The notes under the pieces were generated by a model, which made no database searches, was not told the origin of the DNA, and saw only the letters and a program-made list of their open reading frames with translations. A stretch of DNA of 64,000 nt from Sphingomonas sp. Y38-1Y (GTDB lineage: Bacteria; Pseudomonadota; Alphaproteobacteria; Sphingomonadales; Sphingomonadaceae), in contig NZ_CP135916.1 of NCBI RefSeq assembly GCF_032391395.1, positions 2,697,001 to 2,761,000 of the forward strand. The letters run 5' to 3'. The translations under genes were made by a program, and so were the position numbers. Below are positions 31,799 through 41,129 of this stretch, one piece after another. Each line of letters begins with the position of its first letter. Within the stretch, counting starts at the first letter, position 1.

Positions 31799-32641
31799 AT
31801 GAACAAGCTCACCCTCCGCCTGCTCGCCGCCGCGGCGCTCGTTTCGGTGCCCGTCGGCGTTTCCGCGCACCGCCTGTGGCTGCTGCCCTCGGGAACGATC
31901 TTTTCCGGCACCGACAGCTGGGTGACGGTCGACATGGCCGCGTCCAACGACCTGTTCTATGCCGACCATCAGCCCGGCCGGCTGGACGGCATCAAGGTGT
32001 GGCGGCCCGACGGCAGCGACGGGCGGGTACAGAACGGCTCGACCGGCCGCTATCGCTCGGTGTTCGACGTCCAGCTCGATACGCCCGGCACGTGGAAGAT
32101 CGGCATGGCGCAAACCGGCCTGATGGGCAGCTTCAAGGTCGGCGGCGTCGAGAAGCGCGTCGGCGGGCGCCCGCAGATGGGGCCGGATGGCAAGCGCCTG
32201 CCCCCGCTGACCGCCGCCGATATTCCCGCCGACGCAACCGACGTGCAGCTCTCCGAAGCCTCGACCCGCAACGAGATTTTCGTGACCGCGGGCGAGCCGA
32301 CCGACACGGTGCTGAAGCCGATGGGCAAAGGCCTAGAGGTCGAGTGGCGCACCCATCCCGACGAGCTGGTCGCGGGTGAGCCCGCGCAGCTCCGCTTCCT
32401 GATCGACGGCAAGCCCGCTCCGAACCTGAAGGTCACGGTCGTCCCCGGCGGCAAGCGCTATCGCGATGCCGAGGGCGCGCGCGACCTGACGACGGGCGGC
32501 GACGGCATGCTCGCGGTCGATTGGCCGAACGCCGGCATGTACTGGCTGAACGCCGTCGCGGAGGATGCGGCGGCGACGACGCCGCGCGCGACCAAGCGGC
32601 GGATGAGCTACACCACGACGCTCGAGGTGATGACGCCCTGA
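31799..32641 (+). CDS. DUF4198 periplasmic protein
   Basis: A 280-residue exported protein with a signal peptide (about 1-23, ending GVSAH). The mature protein starts HRLWLLPSGT, the hallmark of DUF4198 (CbiK/NikK-like), a family linked to periplasmic metal binding. It has a beta-sandwich-like pattern with PADATDVQLSEASTRNEIFVTAGEPT in the middle. The operon position suggests a metal-handling part in the iron system. Eleven bases separate it from DUF2271. Confidence 0.85.
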   Translation: MNKLTLRLLAAAALVSVPVGVSAHRLWLLPSGTIFSGTDSWVTVDMAASNDLFYADHQPGRLDGIKVWRPDGSDGRVQNGSTGRYRSVFDVQLDTPGTWKIGMAQTGLMGSFKVGGVEKRVGGRPQMGPDGKRLPPLTAADIPADATDVQLSEASTRNEIFVTAGEPTDTVLKPMGKGLEVEWRTHPDELVAGEPAQLRFLIDGKPAPNLKVTVVPGGKRYRDAEGARDLTTGGDGMLAVDWPNAGMYWLNAVAEDAAATTPRATKRRMSYTTTLEVMTP

Positions 32642-33603
32642 CCCCGCGCATCGCGCTCCCCCCGCGGCTGGATGCCGCCGCGCTCGCCGACCATGATCCG
32701 GCGGCGCGTCTCGCGGCGCTCGCGGGCGAGACGATGGGGACGACCTGGCGCATCCTCTATGCCGAGCGCGCCGTGCCTGTCGCGGCGGTGCGCGCGGCGG
32801 TCGAGGCGCGACTGGACGAGCTCGACGCGGCGCTGAGCCATTGGGCACCGGACTCCGCACTGTCGCGCTTCAACCGGTCGGCTGGCGAGTGGGTGACGGT
32901 GCCGCCCGATCTCGCCCATGTCGTCGACGCCGGGCTGGAGCTAGCACGCGTGAGCGGCGGCGCGTTCGATCCGGCGATAGGGGCCCTGGTCGACCTGTGG
33001 GGCTTCGGCCCGCCAGGGCATCAGCCGACGCCGGAGGACGCGGCGATCGCCGCGGCACGCGCTCGTTCGGGATGGCAGCGGCTCGATTGGGATCGCGAGG
33101 GGCGGCGATTGCGCCAGCCCGGCGGCGTCCAGCTCGATCTGTCGGGGGTTGCCAAGGGACATGCCGCCGACGCGCTTGCCGACCTGCTCGCGACATTCGG
33201 ACTCCGGCACTGCATCGTCGAGGTCGGCGGCGAGTTCGCAGGGCGCGGAATGCGGCCGGATGGCGATCCCTGGTGGGTCGAGCTGGAGACACCGCCCGGC
33301 ATGGCGTTGGCGCCCTTGAGAGTGGCGGCTCATCAGGTCGGCGTGGCGACCAGTGGCAGCTATGTCCGCGGCGCCCACAATCTCGACCCGCGCATTGGAC
33401 GAGCGCCTGAGAACGGCGTCGTCGGCGTCAGCGTCGTCGCGCGAACCGCGATGGCTGCCGACGCGCTCGCGTCCGCGATCACTATCGCATGGCCGGATCT
33501 CGCGTCATTGGCGCCGCTTCGCCCGGCGGCGAGGATCATCGCGACCGAAAACGGGAGCGTGCGTGAGCACCTCACCCCCGCCCTCGCCGCGATGATCGAT
33601 TGA
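32638..33603 (+). CDS. apbE: FAD:protein FMN transferase ApbE
   Basis: A 321-residue flavin transferase that attaches FMN covalently to a threonine or serine of exported proteins. Visible motifs are GETMGTTWRI (about 31-40), the ALSRFNRS region, GAFDPAIGALVDLWGFG, and GVQLDLSGVAKGHAADAL. No ATG, GTG or TTG gives a full N-terminus: a CTG at 32638 overlaps the DUF4198 stop as CTGA and is taken as start. The first in-frame ATG (about 32733) would remove the segment before the MGTTW core. No signal peptide is obvious. Its likely target is the SGAT motif of DUF2271. Confidence 0.88.
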   Translation: MTPRIALPPRLDAAALADHDPAARLAALAGETMGTTWRILYAERAVPVAAVRAAVEARLDELDAALSHWAPDSALSRFNRSAGEWVTVPPDLAHVVDAGLELARVSGGAFDPAIGALVDLWGFGPPGHQPTPEDAAIAAARARSGWQRLDWDREGRRLRQPGGVQLDLSGVAKGHAADALADLLATFGLRHCIVEVGGEFAGRGMRPDGDPWWVELETPPGMALAPLRVAAHQVGVATSGSYVRGAHNLDPRIGRAPENGVVGVSVVARTAMAADALASAITIAWPDLASLAPLRPAARIIATENGSVREHLTPALAAMID

Positions 33604-33604
33604 G

Positions 33605-33817
33605 TCAGGCGGCCGCCTTCGAGTCGGCGTCGTCGGGTCCATAGACCTGATCGAGATAATAGCTGGCGAGCACATAGTGCGCCTGCACCACCGCGGGATG
33701 CTCCGCGCGCTGGGCCTGGACGAGTTCCTGTTCGGCTCGGCGGTAGAGATAATCGGTGTCGACGGAGGTTGGAGCGGTAACGCCGGTTTCGCTTGAGGAT
33801 AATGCTTGGTTTTCCAT
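33605..33817 (-). CDS. small hypothetical protein
   Basis: A 70-residue acidic helical protein with DTDYLYRRAEQELVQAQRA and AVVQAHYVLASYYLDQVYG, apparently a helical hairpin. It has no signal or membrane segment. Two starts are possible, ATG at 33817 or 33823, both inside a 16-bp palindrome. It ends one base from apbE on the opposite strand. I know of no function. Confidence 0.65.
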   Translation of the reverse strand: MENQALSSSETGVTAPTSVDTDYLYRRAEQELVQAQRAEHPAVVQAHYVLASYYLDQVYGPDDADSKAAA

Positions 33818-33827
33818 GTACATGGAA
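33812..33827. promoter_or_regulatory. 16-bp perfect palindrome over the start codon
   Basis: TTCCATGTACATGGAA is its own reverse complement and contains the start codons of the 70-residue protein. In the opposite direction it would start a 49-codon frame at 33816-33965 that I do not regard as a gene. The stretch 33828-33961 is less GC-rich than its surroundings and shows nothing else. Confidence 0.4.
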
Positions 33828-33961
33828 CGCTTTGCTCGCTCGATTGGTGCCGCGGTTGGTCGCAAATCGCAGAAACGCGTGATTGCGCACATCTTGGAAG
33901 ATTGGGTATGCCGGCCTCTCAGGCGAGCGGCAGGACGGACGGTGATGATCGAGCAACGGGT

Positions 33962-34978
33962 ATGAGCGACCTCGATCTAACGGCACTGTCCGGCTGGATT
34001 GCGGCACATGCGCCGCAGCTCGGCACAGCCACCGCCGCCGAGAAGTTCGCCGGCGGTCAGTCGAACCCCACGTATCGCATCGACACCAGCAAAGGCGGCG
34101 CGATCGTCCTCCGCCGCAAGCCGTTCGGCCCGATCCTGCCCTCCGCCCACGCGATCGAGCGCGAGTACCGGCTGATCGCCGCGCTCCATGCGACCGGCTT
34201 CCCGGTCCCCGTCCCCATCGCGCTGTGCGAAGATGCGGCGGTGATCGGCGCCGCCTTCTACCTGATGGCAAAGGTCGATGGAACAACGCACTGGGACGGC
34301 ACGCTCCCATCCGTCCCGATGCCCGCACGGCGCCGGCATTATGAAGCGCTGATCGACACCCAGGCGGCGCTGCATCGCCTCGATCCCGATGCGCTCGGCC
34401 TCTCGGACTTTGCACCCCCGGGCAACTATATCGAGCGGCAGGTCGCGCGCTGGACGCGCCAGTACCGCGCCGCACAGACCGACGACATCGCCGAGGTCGA
34501 GCGCCTGATCGAGTGGCTGCCCACCACCTTGCCCGCGCAGGACCGCATCTCGATCATCCATGGCGATTACCGCATCGACAATCTCATCTATGGCGATGAC
34601 GGCGACGTACGCGCGGTGCTCGACTGGGAGCTGGCGACGCTGGGCGATCCGGTCGCCGACTTCGCCTATCTGGCGATGAACTGGGCGATGCCGCGCGACG
34701 GCCGCGCGGGGCTGGCCGGCGTCGACTTCGCGGCCGAGGGATTGCCGACGCTCGACAAGGCGGTGGCGCGCTACTGCGCGGCGACGGGGCGGGCGGGCCT
34801 GCCCAATCTCAACTGGTATTTCGCCTACAACCTCTTCCGCCTGGTCGGCATCGTCCAGGGGATCAAGAAGCGCGTGATCGACGGCAACGCCTCAAGCGAC
34901 CGTGCCGCGGCGATGGCCGAACGCGTGGTCCCGCTCGCGCAGGCGGCATGGGGGCAGGCGAAGCTGGCGGGGGCGTGA
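33962..34978 (+). CDS. phosphotransferase family protein (ACAD10/11-type kinase)
   Basis: A 338-residue APH-fold kinase. The nucleotide loop GGQSNPTYRI (about 26-35) and lysine in VLRRKPFG precede the catalytic loop ISIIHGDYRIDNLIY (HGD at about 200) and the metal-binding VLDWELATLGDP. The LRRKPFGPILPSAHAIEREY stretch is typical of the acyl-CoA-dehydrogenase-10/11-associated group, thought to phosphorylate 4-hydroxy acyl-CoAs. It is not an antibiotic resistance gene by context. Substrate inferred from subgroup only. Confidence 0.85.
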   Translation: MSDLDLTALSGWIAAHAPQLGTATAAEKFAGGQSNPTYRIDTSKGGAIVLRRKPFGPILPSAHAIEREYRLIAALHATGFPVPVPIALCEDAAVIGAAFYLMAKVDGTTHWDGTLPSVPMPARRRHYEALIDTQAALHRLDPDALGLSDFAPPGNYIERQVARWTRQYRAAQTDDIAEVERLIEWLPTTLPAQDRISIIHGDYRIDNLIYGDDGDVRAVLDWELATLGDPVADFAYLAMNWAMPRDGRAGLAGVDFAAEGLPTLDKAVARYCAATGRAGLPNLNWYFAYNLFRLVGIVQGIKKRVIDGNASSDRAAAMAERVVPLAQAAWGQAKLAGA

Positions 34979-34988
34979 GCCTCTCCGG

Positions 34989-35057
34989 CCGTTCGTCCTG
35001 AGCCTGTCGAAGGACGTGTCCCGAACGTACGTGCTTCGACAAGCTCAGCACGAACGG
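34989..35057. repeat. inverted repeat (GTTCG...CGAAC type)
   Basis: The left arm CCGTTCGTCCTGAGCCTGTC and the right arm GACAAGCTCAGCACGAACGG are inverted copies with a few mismatches around a central ACGTAC-like core. It fills the gap between the convergent phosphotransferase and TPR genes and may terminate both transcripts. Confidence 0.8.
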
Positions 35058-35068
35058 GAGAGCGATCG

Positions 35069-35587
35069 TCAGTTCTTGACGGGCGTGCCCGAGGATGGGG
35101 GATTGACCGACTGCTGTGCGGTCGCGGTGATCGGCGGACCCTTGGCGATCGCGGCGGCGAGCAGGGTCGCTTCTCCGCACGGCTTGGTGCCGCACAGCGT
35201 CTTGATCTTGGCAAGGTTCTCGCGCGCCTTCGACACCGCGCCCTTGTCGACCAGCGCCTGACCCTGGCCGGCCAGCGCGGCGGGGTCGTTGGGCTCGATC
35301 GTCAGCGCCTCGCGATAGAAGCGGATCGACTTGCCGGGCAGCTCCTGCGAGCGCGCGACTTCGGCCAGCAGGATGAACGCCTGGCGGTTGCGCGGATCGA
35401 CGACGACGGAGCTTTCGAGCAGGTCGTTGGCAGCGGAGAGGTTGCCCGCCGCGCGCGCCGCCTTCGCGCGCTCCATCAGCGCCAGCGACCGTGCGTCGAT
35501 CTGGTCGTCCGGCCGCTGGCCGTGCAGCGACGTCGACAGGCTGACCGCGGCAAGGGCAAGGGCGACCGATACGCTGGTGAACCGCAT
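35069..35587 (-). CDS. exported tetratricopeptide-repeat protein
   Basis: A 172-residue precursor with a signal peptide (about 1-22, ending SLHG) followed by two or three TPR-like helical repeats (for example RAGNLSAANDLLESSVVVDPRN, SIRFYREALTIEPNDPAALAG) and a proline-rich tail. ATG at 35587. TPR proteins mediate protein contacts; no partner can be named. It lies 31 bp after the RNA methyltransferase gene, so co-transcription is possible. Confidence 0.8.
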   Translation of the reverse strand: MRFTSVSVALALAAVSLSTSLHGQRPDDQIDARSLALMERAKAARAAGNLSAANDLLESSVVVDPRNRQAFILLAEVARSQELPGKSIRFYREALTIEPNDPAALAGQGQALVDKGAVSKARENLAKIKTLCGTKPCGEATLLAAAIAKGPPITATAQQSVNPPSSGTPVKN

Positions 35588-35618
35588 GATGTTCTCCGAA
35601 ACCACACTCACTGGGCTA

Positions 35619-36788
35619 TCACGGCTTATTGAGGACCGCGACAAAAAAGCCGTCGGTCCCATGATGGAGGGGGTCGAGCCGGATTCCAAGGCCATGCGGC
35701 GTTCCCGCGGGCACCGGGGGTGGTGACACGTGCCAGCCGGGGTGACGCGAGAGGAACGCGTCGGCCTGATCGCGCCCCTCGGCATCCAGCAGCGAGCAGA
35801 CGACATGGACCACCCGCCCGCCCGGTCGCACGAGATCGGCGGCGATATCGAGCAGCCGCCCCTGTGTGGCGGTCAGCCACGCCAGCCGGTCGGGCGTCAG
35901 TCGCCACCGCGCCTCCGGATTGCGGCGCCAGGTTCCAGTGCCCGAGCAAGGCGCATCGACGAGGACGAGGTCGGCGCCCTCGCTCCAGTCGGCCAGCGCC
36001 TCCGTCTCACGATTGGGGTTGAGGAGGCGCGTCTCGGCGATCGTCACGCCGGCGCGCTCGGCGCGCGGCGGCAGGCGCTGGAGGCGCGCGCGGTCGCTGT
36101 CGCTAGCGAGGATCGCGCCCTGGTTCGCCATCGCCGCGGCGAGCGCGAGCGTCTTGCCGCCCGCCCCCGCGCACAGGTCGACGACGCGCTCGCCCGGCCG
36201 CGCGGCGCAGGCGAGCGCGACGATCTGGCTGCCGGCGTCCTGCACCTCGATCGCGCCTGCTTCATGCTCGGGCAGGCGCTCGACCTGCGTGTTGGGCGGC
36301 AGGCGAAGCGCGTCGGGCAGGCCGGGGATCGGCTCCGCACCATCGATCGAGACCGATGCTGCGCGCAGGCGATTGATGCGGATGTCGAGCGGCGCGCGGT
36401 CGAGCAATGCCGCCTGGGTCGCCGCGTCGACGCCGGAGGCGGTGAGCGCATCGACCAGCCAGGCCGGCGCGATCCCGGGTTTCGCTGTCGGTTCGCCCTC
36501 GGCAACCGCCGGCGGGCCATAGCCATTGCCGTCGAACGCCGCCGCGATCGCCGGATCGTCGGCGAGTGCGAGCATCGCCGCTCGTCCGCTCGCCGGCACC
36601 TCGCCGCAGCGGCGGATCGCGCGATAGACGAGTTCGCGGATCGCGCGGCGATCCTTCGACCCGGCAAAGCGATGCGCGGCGAACCAGCGCGCGAGCACCG
36701 TATCGGCCGCCGCCCCGCCACCCTTGGCCGCGGCGATGACGAGGTCGAGGATCTCGATGGCCGATTGGACGCGTGCACCCGGGGTCAT
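35619..36788 (-). CDS. RsmB/NOP family rRNA (cytosine-C5) methyltransferase
   Basis: A 389-residue SAM-dependent methyltransferase. An N-terminal NusB-like helical domain (about 1-120) is followed by a PUA-like/RsmB middle. The Rossmann domain has VVDLCAGAGGKTLALAA, LVLVDAPCSGTGTWRRNPE (PC motif) and VVCSLLDAEGRDQ (catalytic cysteine). It is probably the RsmB-type 16S m5C methyltransferase but is shorter than E. coli RsmB. The ATG at 36788 overlaps the stop of a 46-residue gene. Confidence 0.88.
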   Translation of the reverse strand: MTPGARVQSAIEILDLVIAAAKGGGAAADTVLARWFAAHRFAGSKDRRAIRELVYRAIRRCGEVPASGRAAMLALADDPAIAAAFDGNGYGPPAVAEGEPTAKPGIAPAWLVDALTASGVDAATQAALLDRAPLDIRINRLRAASVSIDGAEPIPGLPDALRLPPNTQVERLPEHEAGAIEVQDAGSQIVALACAARPGERVVDLCAGAGGKTLALAAAMANQGAILASDSDRARLQRLPPRAERAGVTIAETRLLNPNRETEALADWSEGADLVLVDAPCSGTGTWRRNPEARWRLTPDRLAWLTATQGRLLDIAADLVRPGGRVVHVVCSLLDAEGRDQADAFLSRHPGWHVSPPPVPAGTPHGLGIRLDPLHHGTDGFFVAVLNKP

Positions 36789-36925
36789 TCGCCGCGCTCC
36801 CTTGCCTGCTCGGCGGCGAGCTTGGCACGCGTCACGTGCCACTTCCGGCGAAGCCAGCGGATGCGCAGGAAGATGTAGAGTCCGGTGATCGCGACGATCA
36901 GCAGGACCTTTTGCTGATCGGTCAT
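36785..36925 (-). CDS. 46-residue single-pass membrane protein
   Basis: The frame starts MTDQQKVLLIVAITGLYIFL and ends in a basic/charged helix (RIRWLRRKWHVTRAKLAAEQARERGE). One N-terminal membrane helix with positive residues on the cytoplasmic side is predicted. Its TGA overlaps the ATG of the methyltransferase gene (ATGA), which argues that it is translated. Function unknown. Confidence 0.6.
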   Translation of the reverse strand: MTDQQKVLLIVAITGLYIFLRIRWLRRKWHVTRAKLAAEQARERGE

Positions 36926-36947
36926 ATGGGGAGGCGGGAAGAAGGTT

Positions 36948-37157
36948 GGTTCACGCAAAGGCGCAAAGACGCGAAGAAGGATTGTTCACGCGGAGGCGCA
37001 GAGGACGCAGAGAGGTTGAGCTTGCCGCGGAGCGGCTCTCCCAAACCACCTGCGTAGAGCGCGCCTGCGGCGCCGTTCAACGCAACTCCTCCGCGTTTCC
37101 GCGCCTCCGCGTGCATAACTGCTTCGCGCCCTTGCGCCTTTGCGTGAACAAACTTCT
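36948..37157. repeat. long inverted repeat (TTCACGCAAAGGCGCAAAG type)
   Basis: GTTCACGCAAAGGCGCAAAG and a second variant TTCACGCGGAGGCGCAGAGG on the left are mirrored on the right by CCTCCGCGTGCATAACTG-like and CTTTGCGTGAACAAAC sequence. It spans about 210 bp and fills the gap between guaB and the small membrane protein gene. No coding sequence is seen in it. Confidence 0.8.
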
Positions 37158-37165
37158 TCCTACCC

Positions 37166-38668
<1,503 letters not shown>

Positions 38669-38714
38669 CTAAACGCGGGGGCCCGGATGCGCTACCCCCC
38701 TGCCCTCGTCTTCC

Positions 38715-39521
38715 TTATCGCCGCGCCAACAGCGCCCGCGCCTGCTCGACATGCATCGTCTCGATCATCCGCCCGCGATAGCGCTCCGCCCCGCCGGTCG
38801 CGGCGGCGATCAGCGCCTCCGCCTCGGCGATCTCGACCTCGCTCGGCCCGAACGCGCGCGCGGCGATATCGATCTGGTTGGGGTGGATCAGCGTCTTGCC
38901 GTCGAAGCCAAGGAGCCGTCCCGCGCTGCAATCCTCCGCCAGCCCCTCTGCGTCCTCCAGCGCGTTGTAAACGCCGTCAAGCGCCCAGCCGCCGCCCGCC
39001 CGTGCCGCGAGCACGATCGCCTGGAGCGCATAGCCGATCCCCGCGCGCCCGCTGTCCGCGGGGACGCCCAGCGTCGCGCGCAGGTCGTTGACGCCGGCGA
39101 TGAGCCCTTCGACGCCGGGCACCGCGGCGATTGCGGGCGCCGCGAGCACCCCCGCGGGCGTCTCGATCATCGCCAGCACCGGCTTGCCCGCCGCCGCCAC
39201 GCGCGCGGCGAGTTCGGCGGTCTCGACCTTTGGCACGACCAGATAGTCCGCCGCCGACGGCGCAACGGCTGCGACGTCCTCTCCGTGACAGCCATGATCC
39301 TCGCCATTGACGCGGATCGCGACCAGCCGCGGTCCGAAGCCTTCCTCCGCCGCGGCGACCGCGGCGGTGCGTGCGCGCGCCTTGTCCTCCTCGCGGACCG
39401 AATCTTCCAGGTCGAGGACGATCATCTCGGCGCCGAGCCCCCGCGCCTTCTCGATCGCGCGGGCATTCGATGCGGGGAGGAACAGCGACGTGCGCGGCGG
39501 TTGGCGAAGGGCGGTGCTCAT
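38715..39521 (-). CDS. CitE-like HpcH/HpaI aldolase/citrate lyase family protein
   Basis: A 268-residue TIM-barrel lyase. RTSLFLPASNARAIEKA and MIVLDLEDSV are the CitE/malyl-CoA-lyase N-terminal marks. VPKVETAE and the metal-binding glutamate/aspartate in IETPAGV and GVNDL follow, and GFDGKTLIHPNQI completes the site. The other citrate lyase subunits are not present, so a CoA-thioester lyase or thioesterase role (citramalyl-/malyl-CoA-like) is more likely than citrate cleavage. Confidence 0.87.
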   Translation of the reverse strand: MSTALRQPPRTSLFLPASNARAIEKARGLGAEMIVLDLEDSVREEDKARARTAAVAAAEEGFGPRLVAIRVNGEDHGCHGEDVAAVAPSAADYLVVPKVETAELAARVAAAGKPVLAMIETPAGVLAAPAIAAVPGVEGLIAGVNDLRATLGVPADSGRAGIGYALQAIVLAARAGGGWALDGVYNALEDAEGLAEDCSAGRLLGFDGKTLIHPNQIDIAARAFGPSEVEIAEAEALIAAATGGAERYRGRMIETMHVEQARALLARR

Positions 39522-39540
39522 GACGCGATCCCTACCCCCG

Positions 39541-39642
39541 CCTCATCTTCCCGTCATCCCGGACTTGATCGGAAATCCCGCTTCTTTCGAACCTGAAACG
39601 AAGAAGCGGGACCCCGGATCAAGTCCGGGGTGACGATGAGGC
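39541..39642. repeat. inverted repeat (CGTCATCCCGGACTTGATC type)
   Basis: CCCGTCATCCCGGACTTGAT and the downstream copy ATCAAGTCCGGGGTGACGAT are inverted, each followed by ATCCCGCTTCTT and AAGAAGCGGGA respectively, around a 14-bp centre. It fills the gap between the CitE-like gene and the SPFH gene. Such elements are widespread between genes in sphingomonads. Confidence 0.85.
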
Positions 39643-39682
39643 GGGATGCGCATAACATGCGACCGCAACACGGAGGGACAAG

Positions 39683-40660
39683 ATGGACGGGATCGTCGGC
39701 GTGCTGGGACTGATCGTGCTGCTGGTGGTCGTGTACCTGTTCGCCAGCATCAAGATCGTGCGCCAGGGCTATCAATACACGATCGAGCATTTCGGCCGCT
39801 TCACCAGCGTCGCGCGACCCGGCTTCAACTTCTATCCCGCCTTCTTCTATCGCGTGGGTCGCCGCGTGAACATGATGGAGCAGGTGATCGACATTCCGGG
39901 GCAGGAGATCATCACCCGCGACAATGCAATGGTCTCGACCGACGGCGTCGTCTTCTTCCAGGTGCTCGACCCCGCCAAGGCCGCGTACGAAGTCTCCGAC
40001 ATGTTCGTGGCGCTGCAACAGATCACGACGACCAACCTGCGCACCGTCATGGGTTCGATGGACCTCGACGAAACGCTGTCGAAGCGTGACGAGATCAACG
40101 CGCGGCTGCTGTCGGTGGTCGACCACGCGACCAATCCCTGGGGCGTCAAGATCACGCGCGTCGAGATCAAGGACATCCGTCCGCCCGCCGACATCGTCAA
40201 CGCGATGGGTCGTCAGATGAAGGCCGAGCGCGAGAAGCGCGCCAACATCCTGGAGGCCGAAGGCAGCCGCGCGAGCGAAATCCTGCGCGCGGAGGGCCAG
40301 AAGCAGGCACGCATCCTGGAGGCCGAGGGTCGGCGCGAATCCGCCTTTCGCGATGCCGAGGCACGCGAACGCGCCGCGGAGGCCGAGGCGAAGGCGACCG
40401 CGCTGGTCAGCGACGCGATCGAGCAGGGATCGGCCCAGGCGATCAACTATTTCGTCGCGCAGAAATATGTCGAGGCGATCGGCAAGTTCGCGACCAGCCC
40501 CAATGCCAAGACCGTGCTGTTCCCGGTCGAGGCAACGCAGCTGATCGGTACGCTGGGCGGCATCGGCGAGCTCGCGCGCGAGGCGCTCGGCCGCGAGCCT
40601 GCGCCCAAGCCGCCGTCCCCGCCGACGCGGCCGGGTGTGCCGCAGGTGCGCGAGGGCTGA
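39683..40660 (+). CDS. SPFH/Band 7 membrane protein (QmcA-like)
   Basis: A 325-residue stomatin/prohibitin-like protein: one N-terminal membrane helix (about 4-22), a Band-7 domain (about 23-190, IVRQGYQYTIEHFGRF, TRDNAMVSTDGVVFFQV), and a long charged coiled coil (about 190-265). The tail is proline-rich. It pairs with the adjacent NfeD protein, an arrangement conserved for membrane-microdomain scaffolds and FtsH-type proteolysis control. Confidence 0.92.
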   Translation: MDGIVGVLGLIVLLVVVYLFASIKIVRQGYQYTIEHFGRFTSVARPGFNFYPAFFYRVGRRVNMMEQVIDIPGQEIITRDNAMVSTDGVVFFQVLDPAKAAYEVSDMFVALQQITTTNLRTVMGSMDLDETLSKRDEINARLLSVVDHATNPWGVKITRVEIKDIRPPADIVNAMGRQMKAEREKRANILEAEGSRASEILRAEGQKQARILEAEGRRESAFRDAEARERAAEAEAKATALVSDAIEQGSAQAINYFVAQKYVEAIGKFATSPNAKTVLFPVEATQLIGTLGGIGELAREALGREPAPKPPSPPTRPGVPQVREG

Positions 40661-40661
40661 G

Positions 40662-41120
40662 TTGGGCGACTGGCTGAGCCAGCCCGGCATTCTCTGGCTG
40701 ATCGGCGCGGTGCTGCTCGCCGGCGTCGAGCTGATGGTGCCGGGCGTGTTCCTCGTCTTCCTCGCCTTTGCCGCGGCGGTGACGGGGGCGTTCACGTTGC
40801 TGTTCCCCGATCTGGGGCTCGGCGGCCAGCTTGCCAGCTTTGCCCTGTGGTCGGCGGCGGCGGTGGCGATCGGGCGGCGCTGGTATGGCGGCGATGCGGT
40901 GGCCTCGTCGGACCCGATGCTCAACGACCGGGCGGCACGCAGCATCGGCGCCACCGTCGTCGCCGCCAGCGACTTCGTGGCGGGCGAAGGGCGCGTGCGG
41001 CTGGGCGATGGCGAGTGGCCCGCGCGGGGGCCGGCGATGCGGACGGGCGCGACCGCGCGCGTCGTCGCCATTGACGGGCTGACGCTCGTCGTCGAACCTG
41101 TGGCTTCGTTGCCGGAGTAA
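40662..41120 (+). CDS. NfeD family protein
   Basis: A 152-residue short NfeD with membrane helices (about 10-75) and a C-terminal OB-fold domain (GATVVAASDFVAGEGRVRLGDGEWPARG). The TTG at 40662 is the start: it follows GAGGG by five bases and one base after the SPFH stop. A full N-terminal helix needs this codon. The partner is the upstream SPFH protein. Confidence 0.88.
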   Translation: MGDWLSQPGILWLIGAVLLAGVELMVPGVFLVFLAFAAAVTGAFTLLFPDLGLGGQLASFALWSAAAVAIGRRWYGGDAVASSDPMLNDRAARSIGATVVAASDFVAGEGRVRLGDGEWPARGPAMRTGATARVVAIDGLTLVVEPVASLPE

Positions 41121-41129
41121 CCAATTCCC

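Noticed and set aside
33816..33965. 49-codon plus-strand frame before the phosphotransferase gene
   Set aside because: It has an ATGA overlap with the next gene, but its codon use is unlike the neighbours, it lacks a ribosome-binding site, and it shows no family motif.
33962..34978. Aminoglycoside resistance kinase
   Set aside because: Although it has the APH fold, its motifs match the ACAD10/11-associated group and there is no resistance or mobile context.
36948..37157. CRISPR array or tandem repeat
   Set aside because: The repeated units are inverted and diverged, without regular spacers; it is a palindromic element.
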